The notes beneath the pieces were generated by a model. That model searched no databases, was not told the origin of the DNA, and was given only the letters and a program-made list of their open reading frames with translations. A stretch of DNA of 11,451 nt, taken from assembly GCA_016209865.1 (NCBI GenBank), contig JACQVL010000170.1:1-11451 (forward strand), in the 5' to 3' direction. The position numbers were made by a program, and so were the translations under genes. This document shows, in pieces, positions 6,277 to 11,451 of the stretch. The DNA comes from Candidatus Latescibacterota bacterium. Its GTDB lineage: Bacteria; JAAXHH01; JACQVL01. Every line of letters starts with the position of its first letter. Positions within the stretch are counted from its first letter, which is position 1.

Positions 6277-7845
6277 CTATGGCTTCGTCTGTCCGGCTGC
6301 TATCTCTCGTAGCACTTCCTCGTTCTCACGTACCACCCGCCGTGCTACAGCGCGTCCCCAGTCCCATGTGCGCCAGTCGGGGCGCTTGGTGGGGGACCAG
6401 CGTTTGAGGAGATGGGACGCTACAACGCTCCGGTCGGGTGGGCTCAAGGAAGGCAGTCCGGCGACGAGCGCGGGCACAGCGTCTCCGCTGAGCAAGAGGG
6501 TGTATTTCGCGTCGAAGGCATGTCCCGCGTCTGCGTGGGCAATGTTGGTGCGGATGATCACGTCATCAGGGTTGAGGACGTGAAGCCCAGCGAGGACCAG
6601 AAAACCTGCCATCAGCGCTCCATAGGCAAACCGCTTCCGTTGACCACGCAGCACCGTGATCACGAACCAGAGAAAGACCACCGCTAGCCAGGTCATAAAG
6701 GCGGTCGCGTACAGGCGTTGTTGGGTCAGGCCGTACGCACTCTGGTACAGGCGCATCCGCTGGGCTGCGGAGGCCATGATCACGAAGAGCATGAGCACCT
6801 GCGCTCCCGCCAGCACGCGGAAGAGAAGCTCGTGTTCGGGTTTCTCCTTCCGTTGCAACCAATCCACGACAAGCAGCAAGGGCAGGACGAGCGCCGCCAC
6901 CGCGACCAGTTCGAAGAACCCACGCCGCGCATACGTCGCATACGTCAGCCCTTTCGTCACTTCGACCAGCGCCACGCCGCCGAATAAATACCGCACCTGA
7001 ATGATGACAAAAGCCAGAAAGAGCACGTCGAGCAAACCCAGCACGATGCCCGTCTCGACGATACCCAGGGACAACAACTTTGAGCTATGGTCGGGGTCAT
7101 CCTCGCGCCGGAGAGTCGGAAGCGCAATCTCAAAGAATCCCAGCGAGAGGGCGGTAGGAGGCCCGCTTCCTGTTCCCTCCATCTCATGGCCCAGCAGCAG
7201 GCCGCGCAAGAATCCACCGACGATCCAGGTCCAGAAGGCGATGAGGAAGGTGTGCGTAAACAGTTCCTCGAAATCGAGCTGGAAGGTCCGATTGATGATT
7301 CCCTCAAAGACCGCATCCGCCGCCATGAACAGGCCCCCAAACAGCAGCATCAACGGAAACGCGATGGCCAGGCCGCGTCCCACAGCCATCGCATGCCGGG
7401 ACCATCCATCGCGTGGAACGTCTTTCCAGTGAATATCACGGAAGAGCAGAGAGACCATCCCCAATAACGCATGACATCCCGTCGTGATGAGGCCCAGCCC
7501 GTACTCGATGAGGCCAGCGATCTGAAGCCGACCGGAGTGTGTCCGGAGTGTCGCCAGCGAGAGCGCGACGAGTAGTGCCAGGAGGTTCAGCAGTTTCAGC
7601 GGCACCGAGTCGTGCCATGCGCAAGCGGCCGCAAACACAATCACGGGCAGGAGCAGCCAGCGTCCATCTCCCGGCAGCGGAATGCGCCGCCAGCGTGTCA
7701 GCAGGATCATCACGACGAGTAACCCGACCATCCAGGACAACAGGTTCACACCCCACGGTCCTACCCGCAGGAGGGCATCTCCTAACACTCCCACGATCAG
7801 GGCTGCCCCCAACACTCTCAACCCCCAGGTTGTGCGCTCATTCAT
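6277..7845 (-). CDS. DUF4173-type polytopic membrane protein of unknown function
   Basis: A 522-aa integral membrane protein with roughly 12 hydrophobic segments (about 10-28, 31-50, 62-78, 83-100, 108-132, 156-176, 195-215, 258-285, 308-328, 340-360, 376-398 and 405-424) and a C-terminal soluble tail of about 95 residues. MAADAVFEGIINRTF, TYARRGFFELVAVAALVLPL and the tail motif NPDDVIIRTNI followed by LSGDAVPALV resemble the DUF4153/DUF4173 group, whose biochemical role is not established. ATG 7845 follows AGGAGG (7851-7856) with a five-base spacer. It is transcribed separately from the regulator operon upstream, from which a terminator (7908-7933) isolates it. An inverted repeat TACTTT-N7-AAAGTA lies in its leader, a possible binding site for the neighbouring regulator. 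Family assignment is from remembered motifs. Confidence 0.75.
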   Translation of the reverse strand: MNERTTWGLRVLGAALIVGVLGDALLRVGPWGVNLLSWMVGLLVVMILLTRWRRIPLPGDGRWLLLPVIVFAAACAWHDSVPLKLLNLLALLVALSLATLRTHSGRLQIAGLIEYGLGLITTGCHALLGMVSLLFRDIHWKDVPRDGWSRHAMAVGRGLAIAFPLMLLFGGLFMAADAVFEGIINRTFQLDFEELFTHTFLIAFWTWIVGGFLRGLLLGHEMEGTGSGPPTALSLGFFEIALPTLRREDDPDHSSKLLSLGIVETGIVLGLLDVLFLAFVIIQVRYLFGGVALVEVTKGLTYATYARRGFFELVAVAALVLPLLLVVDWLQRKEKPEHELLFRVLAGAQVLMLFVIMASAAQRMRLYQSAYGLTQQRLYATAFMTWLAVVFLWFVITVLRGQRKRFAYGALMAGFLVLAGLHVLNPDDVIIRTNIAHADAGHAFDAKYTLLLSGDAVPALVAGLPSLSPPDRSVVASHLLKRWSPTKRPDWRTWDWGRAVARRVVRENEEVLREIAAGQTKP

Positions 7846-7879
7846 ACAGGCCTCCTGTTTCCCCCGTTCTGTTCAATAG

Positions 7880-7900
7880 AGTACTTTTCAATGTAAAGTA
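7880..7900. promoter_or_regulatory. Inverted repeat TACTTT-N7-AAAGTA upstream of the DUF4173 gene, candidate operator
   Basis: tacttt (7882-7887) and aaagta (7895-7900) form a 6-bp dyad with a 7-base centre, spanning the only space available for a promoter between the terminator and the ribosome site. The adjoining AGTACTTT (7880-7887) reads AAAGTACT on the minus strand and also occurs at 8961-8968 in the promoter of the regulator operon. A symmetric site near a winged-helix regulator gene suggests an operator, but binding is an inference. Confidence 0.4.
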
Positions 7901-7907
7901 GACGCGC

Positions 7908-7933
7908 AAAAAAAAGAGCACCGGCTTACCGGT
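7908..7933 (-). terminator. Rho-independent terminator after the winged-helix regulator gene
   Basis: On the minus strand ACCGG pairs with CCGGT around the loop TAAG (7920-7933). After GCTC comes a run of eight T residues (plus-strand A run 7908-7915). The loop contains the TAA stop codon of the regulator gene (7926-7928), so termination is directly coupled to gene end. The stem is only five pairs, but the T-run is strong. It separates the regulator operon from the DUF4173 gene. Confidence 0.75.
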
Positions 7934-8324
7934 CGCGCATCGCCCGGATCAATGCTTCCATGTGAGTCAAGTACCGCTCGAGCGCGCGGCGGCCCTGCGC
8001 AGCCAGGCGATACTCGGTCTTGGGGACCCGTCCCTTGAAGGACTTCGTACACGTGATGTACTCGGCCTCCTCTAACTTGCGGGCGTGCACGCTCAGGTTG
8101 CCGTCCGTCGTGTCCAGGAGCTTCTTCAGGTCGCTGAAGCTCATCGCGTCGTTGACCGCTAAGGCGCTGACGATCCCTAAGCGGATTCGCTCGTGGATGA
8201 GGGCGTCCAGGGGGGACGGCTCCGCCTTCGCCGCAAGCCCGCGGACTGTGCGTAAGACCCGTTTCGCCGAAGCAGGACGGACCTCCTGATTCTTCTCTCT
8301 GGGCAGGGCGCTGTGTTTAGCCAC
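7926..8324 (-). CDS. Winged-helix transcriptional regulator (HTH_34-like)
   Basis: A 132-aa small DNA-binding protein. After a basic, poorly conserved tail of about 40 residues, residues near 42-125 form a MarR/ArsR-like winged helix: [15 protein letters not shown], then [28 protein letters not shown] as the helix-turn-helix, then a wing [24 protein letters not shown]. No ligand or metal-binding residues stand out. The start is GTG 8324, eight bases inside the end of the upstream membrane-protein gene, with GGAGG (8329-8333) four bases away, a slightly short spacing. The overlap implies translational coupling. Regulators of this kind often sit beside a small membrane protein, as here. It is followed by a terminator. 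The target is unknown, but a motif shared by its own operon promoter and the DUF4173 leader is a candidate. Confidence 0.82.
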   Translation of the reverse strand: MAKHSALPREKNQEVRPASAKRVLRTVRGLAAKAEPSPLDALIHERIRLGIVSALAVNDAMSFSDLKKLLDTTDGNLSVHARKLEEAEYITCTKSFKGRVPKTEYRLAAQGRRALERYLTHMEALIRAMRDR

Positions 8325-8931
8325 CGTACCTCCGGGCGATGAGGAGACCGAAGATGATCTGCAGCCCGCCGAACCCGGCTGCCATGAACCCGTTGCCCCA
8401 GGCGGGAGGCGCGAACAGCGCCGCCGTGCCGAGACTCATGAAGCAGAGTCCCATGAGGGGGATAATCCTGACCGAGAACGCGCCGCCGGTGACGACTCCG
8501 GTCCCGTAGAGCAGCAACCAGAGTCCGGGGAGGGTTTGCGCCAACCCCTGGCGGTAGAGGATGACCGTGAGCAACGCGCCCGCGAACAGCGGTGCGCCCA
8601 GGCCGAAAGCAAATCGCTTGCCCGGTCCCGACAGGAACACCGTGTTGGCGGCGTAAGCTTTCCGGCGCATCGCCCAGAGGCCGAGAACACACGCCACGAC
8701 CGCCGCGGCCAGCCAGGTGAGAAGCCAGGCGTCCGGACTCGTCCACTGCGAGGCCACGACCGCCGCAAGCAAGCCCATCACGCCCATGCCGCATCCGCCC
8801 CATCCGGGCACGGCGGTGAAGGACGATGCCCGTTCCATCGCATCCCGGATGAACCGGAGTTGCGCCTCGGCGTGTGCCTGGATGTCGGGCGTCTCTGCGG
8901 ACTGCGGACGCGGGGGACGGTCAGACGCCAT
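8317..8931 (-). CDS. Small multispanning membrane protein paired with the winged-helix regulator
   Basis: A 204-aa protein of unknown function. A soluble N-terminus of about 40 residues contains [26 protein letters not shown], which I remember as a conserved feature of hypothetical proteins next to winged-helix regulators. About six hydrophobic segments follow (from [13 protein letters not shown] to [11 protein letters not shown]). The last eight bases overlap the regulator gene, so the two form an operon. The product might relay a membrane signal to the regulator or be its target; neither is shown. ATG 8931 lies only two bases from the -10 hexamer TATATT (8934-8939) and has no ribosome site. 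Translation may therefore start further in (the in-frame ATG at codon 32 is a candidate), or the gene may be read from upstream transcripts. Confidence 0.7.
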   Translation of the reverse strand: MASDRPPRPQSAETPDIQAHAEAQLRFIRDAMERASSFTAVPGWGGCGMGVMGLLAAVVASQWTSPDAWLLTWLAAAVVACVLGLWAMRRKAYAANTVFLSGPGKRFAFGLGAPLFAGALLTVILYRQGLAQTLPGLWLLLYGTGVVTGGAFSVRIIPLMGLCFMSLGTAALFAPPAWGNGFMAAGFGGLQIIFGLLIARRYGG

Positions 8932-8933
8932 AC

Positions 8934-8961
8934 AATATACTCACTGGTTTGTTTTTGTCAA
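8934..8961 (-). promoter_or_regulatory. Sigma-70-like promoter of the membrane-protein/regulator operon
   Basis: On the minus strand a perfect TTGACA (8956-8961) is followed after 16 bases by TATATT (8934-8939). The -35 hexamer overlaps the TGA stop codon of uvrC (8958-8960), so the operon has its own promoter at the end of uvrC. The predicted transcription start falls at about 8926-8928, within the first codons of the annotated membrane-protein gene. The palindrome AAGTACTT (8960-8967) overlaps the -35 and would be well placed for repression. Confidence 0.65.
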
Positions 8962-10802
8962 GTACTTTGTGATATAGAATTATCGGGATGGAAGTGCGCG
9001 TAGAGGGTCATCGCCGCCGCGCGGCCCACGCCCGGCACGACCGCCAACTCCTCAAAAGAGCACTGCCTGATTCGCTCGACCGACCCGAATTGCCGGAGCA
9101 GGGTCTGCCGGCGTTTGGCCCCGACGCCCGGGATGGTATCCAGTTCCGACAGCACCATCCGCCTCCCGCGCCGCTCCTGATGGAACGTCACCGCGAACCG
9201 GTGCGCCTCGTCCCGGACCTGCATCAACAGCTTGAGGGATGGGGAGGATTTGGGGATGAGAATCGGTTCTGATTGATCTGGCACATAGATCTCTTCGAGG
9301 CGCTTGGCCAGTCCGATGACCGGCAGGTCGATCAGGCCGAGCTCGTCGAGCACTTTCTTCGTGCTGGAGAGTTGTCCCTTCCCGCCGTCGATGAGGATGA
9401 GGTCGGGCAGTGGCTGCTTCTCGTCCAGCACCCGGCGGTACCGCCGGCCGACCACCTCCCGCATCATGGCGAAATCGTTTGGCCCGATCACTTCTTTGAT
9501 GAGGAATTTCCGGTACTCGCTCTTGCGAAGCCGCCCGTCCACGCAGCAGACCATCGACGCGACCGGGTCGGCGCCCTGGATGTTCGAGATATCGAACGCC
9601 TCGATCCGGCGGGGCCGGGTGTTCAGCCGGAGGTCGCGCTGCAACGAGAGTACCGCCGCCGGCACCCGCTCCCGCGACGCCGCCTTGCGGAGGAGATGCT
9701 CACGAAGCTGCAACTCGGCGTTCCGGGCGGCCAGCCCTACCAGGCTCACCTTGTCCCCCCGCTGGGGCACGGTGAACGTCACCCGTCCCGCCCGCCGCTC
9801 GGCGAGCCAGTCGCGGGTCGCGTCCGCATCATCCGGCTCACCCGGCAGGAGGACCTCGCCGGGGATGAGCTGGGCGGTCAGGTAATACTGGGTGAGAAAC
9901 GACCCGACGACTTCGCTCTCAGGCGTCTCCTCCGTCGCGCTCAGGAAGAAGTGCTCCTTGCCGAGCAGTTTGCCTTCCCGGACCTGGAGGACAACGATGC
10001 AGACGTCCGTCCCCTCCCGCGCACACCCGATGATGTCACGGTCGACGTCCTCATACGTGACCACCCGCTGCTTGATGACCGCCCCTTCGATCGCTCGAAT
10101 CTGGTCGCGGAGCCGAGCCGCCGCCTCGAACTGGAGTGTCTGCGCGGCCTGGGCCATCCGGTCCTGCAACTGGCGGACGAGGTCGGCCGTCTTCCCGGAA
10201 AGGAACTGGCAGACCTGGTTGACGAGCTCCCGGTACGCCTCTGGGGTGACATACCCTTTACACGGGCCGGGACAGCGATGGATGTAATAGTCCAGACAGG
10301 GACGGTCGAGGGACGGCCACAGCTTCGCGTTCGTGCACGTGCGCAGCGGAAAGACCTTGCGGATGAGGTCGAGCGTCCGGCGCATCGCGCGGGTATCGGT
10401 GTACGGGCCGAAGTACCGGGCGCCATCCTTCAGAATCTGACGGGTGACGACGACTTGCGGGAACGGTTCATTCGTGAGCTTGATGAACGGGAACGCCTTG
10501 TCGTCTTTGAGCAGGACGTTGTACCGCGGCTTGTGTTCCTTGATCAGGTTGCCTTCGAGGATGAGCGCCTCCACCTCGGAGTCGGTGATCACGTAGTCGA
10601 AATCCGCGATGTGCGCGACGAGTGCGGCGACTTTGGGCTGAACTCGTGGGTCGATACTCTGAAAATACGAGCGGACGCGGTTCCGCAGGACTTTGGCTTT
10701 TCCGACGTACAGGATGCGGCCGTCCGTGTCTTTCATCAGGTACACCCCGGGCCGGTCGGGGAGGGCGGCCAGTTTCTGGGCGAAGCGTTCTGCGCGGCGC
10801 AT
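8958..10802 (-). CDS. uvrC: UvrABC excinuclease subunit C
   Basis: The 614-aa nuclease of nucleotide excision repair, which UvrB recruits to cut DNA on both sides of a lesion. The N-terminal GIY-YIG domain shows GVYLM (19-23), YVGKA (32-36), Arg42 and Glu83 in LEGNLIK. Four cysteines (156, 169, 177, 181) match the Fe-S cluster positions described for UvrC. A UVR motif lies near 207-240 (DLVRQLQDRMAQAAQTLQFEAAARLRDQI). The RNase H-like 5' nuclease has Asp404 in FDISN, Asp472 in LIDGGKGQ and His534 in DEAHRFA. Two helix-hairpin-helix motifs close the protein (PGVGAKRRQTLL and PGVGRAAAMTLY). Length and all catalytic residues are normal. ATG 10802 is required for the GIY-YIG domain but has no ribosome site: a GATTTTG repeat lies directly upstream. 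The gene is divergent from rpsT, and its stop overlaps the promoter of the next operon. Confidence 0.97.
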   Translation of the reverse strand: MRRAERFAQKLAALPDRPGVYLMKDTDGRILYVGKAKVLRNRVRSYFQSIDPRVQPKVAALVAHIADFDYVITDSEVEALILEGNLIKEHKPRYNVLLKDDKAFPFIKLTNEPFPQVVVTRQILKDGARYFGPYTDTRAMRRTLDLIRKVFPLRTCTNAKLWPSLDRPCLDYYIHRCPGPCKGYVTPEAYRELVNQVCQFLSGKTADLVRQLQDRMAQAAQTLQFEAAARLRDQIRAIEGAVIKQRVVTYEDVDRDIIGCAREGTDVCIVVLQVREGKLLGKEHFFLSATEETPESEVVGSFLTQYYLTAQLIPGEVLLPGEPDDADATRDWLAERRAGRVTFTVPQRGDKVSLVGLAARNAELQLREHLLRKAASRERVPAAVLSLQRDLRLNTRPRRIEAFDISNIQGADPVASMVCCVDGRLRKSEYRKFLIKEVIGPNDFAMMREVVGRRYRRVLDEKQPLPDLILIDGGKGQLSSTKKVLDELGLIDLPVIGLAKRLEEIYVPDQSEPILIPKSSPSLKLLMQVRDEAHRFAVTFHQERRGRRMVLSELDTIPGVGAKRRQTLLRQFGSVERIRQCSFEELAVVPGVGRAAAMTLYAHFHPDNSISQST

Positions 10803-10806
10803 GGTC

Positions 10807-10839
10807 GATTTTGGATTTTAGATTTTGGATTGCGGATTG
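10807..10839. repeat. Heptamer tandem repeat GATTTTG directly upstream of uvrC
   Basis: Plus-strand units are GATTTTG, GATTTTA, GATTTTG, GATTGCG and a partial GATTG, an exact 7-bp period beginning five bases from the uvrC start codon. The GATTnnG form resembles the minus-strand heptamers at 345-379. The repeat replaces the ribosome-binding region of uvrC and supplies the best -10 hexamer. Confidence 0.75.
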
Positions 10840-10843
10840 GTAA
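10815..10843 (-). promoter_or_regulatory. Candidate uvrC promoter formed within the heptamer repeat
   Basis: On the minus strand TTACCA (10838-10843) and TAAAAT (10815-10820) are 17 bases apart, matching the sigma-70 consensus at four and five of six positions. The predicted start near 10808 would leave a leader of about six bases before ATG 10802, so uvrC mRNA would be practically leaderless. The AT-rich repeat makes chance matches easy, hence the modest confidence. Confidence 0.4.
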
Positions 10844-10845
10844 GG

Positions 10846-10872
10846 AAAAGACAGCCCTCTCCGAGGTCTGTC
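10846..10872 (-). terminator. Hairpin with T-run between rpsT and uvrC, candidate terminator on the minus strand
   Basis: Read on the minus strand, GACAGACCTC (10872-10863), loop GGA and GAGGGCTGTC (10859-10850) pair at nine of ten positions and are followed by TTTTCC (10849-10844). This is a good intrinsic-terminator shape. The only gene upstream on that strand is pyrG, whose transcript would run antisense through rpsT, so the hairpin could stop that read-through before uvrC. It could instead be an attenuator if uvrC has an upstream promoter. Confidence 0.5.
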
Positions 10873-10905
10873 GAATCTTAATCCACGATGGGGTTGCCTT
10901 TTTCC

Positions 10906-10934
10906 TTGACAGAGCGACGAATGCGTTCTATTTT
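10906..10934 (+). promoter_or_regulatory. Sigma-70-like promoter of rpsT
   Basis: A perfect TTGACA (10906-10911) and TATTTT (10929-10934, five of six matches) are separated by the ideal 17 bases. Transcription would begin near 10941, leaving an untranslated leader of about 67 bases before the S20 start. This is the best promoter in the window, as expected for a ribosomal protein gene. Confidence 0.8.
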
Positions 10935-11007
10935 GATAGCCTTGTAGTGATTCGTCAGAGGGATCCAGGTTATTCGACCGTAGACAACTCGAACAGGAGG
11001 TTTGGTC

Positions 11008-11265
11008 GTGCCCGACCTGAAGTCGTCACAGAAGCGGATGAGACAGGAGCGCGTGGCCCGGAAACGGAACGCGGGGATTAAATCGACAGTGCGCACGGCC
11101 GTCAAGAAAGTCCGGCAAGCCACTCAGCCGGACACGCTGACGGCGTCGCTCAACGCGGCGTGTTCAGCCCTCGATAAGGCGGCCAAGCGGGGCGTCATCC
11201 ACTGGAAGAACGCGGGGCGTCAGAAGTCGCGTCTGGCGAAACACGTCAACGCGAAGAAAGCGTAG
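11008..11265 (+). CDS. rpsT: Small ribosomal subunit protein bS20
   Basis: An 85-aa basic, helical protein that binds 16S rRNA early in 30S assembly. It begins MPDLKSSQKRMRQERVARKRN, matching the usual S20 start NIKSAKKR, and ends with GRQKSRLAKHVNAKKA. The usual length is 85-90 residues. The core KAAKRGVIHWKNAGRQKSRLAK is typical except for Trp where Lys or His is common. GTG 11008 is chosen because AGGAGG (10995-11000) is seven bases upstream; the in-frame TTG at 11002 lies one base from that site and would be too close. A non-ATG start recalls E. coli rpsT, whose UUG start takes part in autogenous control. The gene is transcribed from its own strong promoter and converges on pyrG with a four-base gap. 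Confidence 0.95.
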   Translation: MPDLKSSQKRMRQERVARKRNAGIKSTVRTAVKKVRQATQPDTLTASLNAACSALDKAAKRGVIHWKNAGRQKSRLAKHVNAKKA

Positions 11266-11269
11266 CAAG

Positions 11270-11451
11270 TCACCCCACCTGCACCGGGTTGGCTTGCCGG
11301 AACGCCACGGCTTCTGTGTCCAGGCGCTGGGATTTGGCCGCGCGGATGAACGAAAGGAACAGCGGGTTTGGCGTCAACGGCCGGCTGGTGAACTCCGGGT
11401 GGAACTGGGTGGCCATGAAGAACGGGTGGTCGGGCAGTTCCAGGATCTGCA
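11270..11451 (-). CDS. pyrG: CTP synthase, C-terminal end (partial)
   Basis: The last 59 codons of a gene that runs off the right edge, ending at TGA (11272-11270). The product includes [24 protein letters not shown], the end of the class I glutamine amidotransferase domain of CTP synthase. His and Glu of the QFHPEF motif are the second and third members of the Cys-His-Glu triad that releases ammonia from glutamine for conversion of UTP to CTP. The tail [26 protein letters not shown] is ordinary for the family. No frameshift is visible. The stop lies four bases from the rpsT stop on the opposite strand, and I see no terminator between them. Confidence 0.95.
   Translation of the reverse strand, partial: QILELPDHPFFMATQFHPEFTSRPLTPNPLFLSFIRAAKSQRLDTEAVAFRQANPVQVG

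Noticed and set aside
336-10839. CRISPR array
   Set aside because: The repeats have 7-9 bp units without spacers, and no cas gene is present.
11002-11004. TTG as start of rpsT
   Set aside because: It lies one base from the AGGAGG site, while GTG 11008 has seven-base spacing and gives the normal S20 N-terminus.
9273-11081. 602-codon plus-strand open frame antisense to uvrC
   Set aside because: It is the complement of a complete, motif-perfect uvrC, and its translation is Arg/Asp/Val-rich with no family signature. Long antisense frames are expected in GC-rich genes with a strong third-position bias.

Overview
The window is about 11.5 kb of GC-rich bacterial chromosome, apart from an AT-richer stretch at the far left. 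Nearly every gene reads on the minus strand; only rpsT is on the plus strand. Three proteins carry twin-arginine (Tat) signals, so the host has a Tat pathway and probably a diderm envelope. I cannot fix the phylum. The degenerate intergenic repeats and the winged-helix/membrane-protein pair remind me of Nitrospirota, Methylomirabilota, Acidobacteriota or Planctomycetota, but this is a weak inference.

Layout, left to right. (1) Positions 1-377 hold no convincing gene. They contain a 227-bp AT-richer segment with an 18-bp terminal inverted repeat (17/18 matches) flanked by a 4-bp direct repeat, which looks like a MITE or decayed insertion element. (2) Positions 378-5994 hold four minus-strand genes. 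In transcription order they are a Tat-exported gluconate-2-dehydrogenase subunit-3-like protein, a GMC oxidoreductase with a four-cysteine cluster, a Tat-exported histidinol-phosphate-aminotransferase-like PLP enzyme, and a Tat-exported N-acyl-D-amino-acid deacylase-like amidohydrolase. This looks like a periplasmic or surface catabolic module. Its spacers carry short-period repeats and strong hairpins. (3) Positions 6277-8931 hold a DUF4173-type polytopic membrane protein and, behind a Rho-independent terminator, a two-gene operon of a small membrane protein and a winged-helix regulator. An AAAGTACT motif occurs upstream of both units and may be the regulator's operator. (4) Positions 8958-11451 are housekeeping: uvrC, rpsT (divergent from uvrC) and the 3' end of pyrG (convergent with rpsT).

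The most unusual points are the repeat-bounded element at the left edge, the habit of the intergenic gaps of holding different short tandem repeats (three with a clean 7-bp period), the three Tat-exported products in one cluster including a PLP aminotransferase, and two genes (uvrC and the small membrane protein) whose best promoters leave almost no room for a leader or Shine-Dalgarno site. No phage genes, CRISPR array, tRNA or rRNA was seen.
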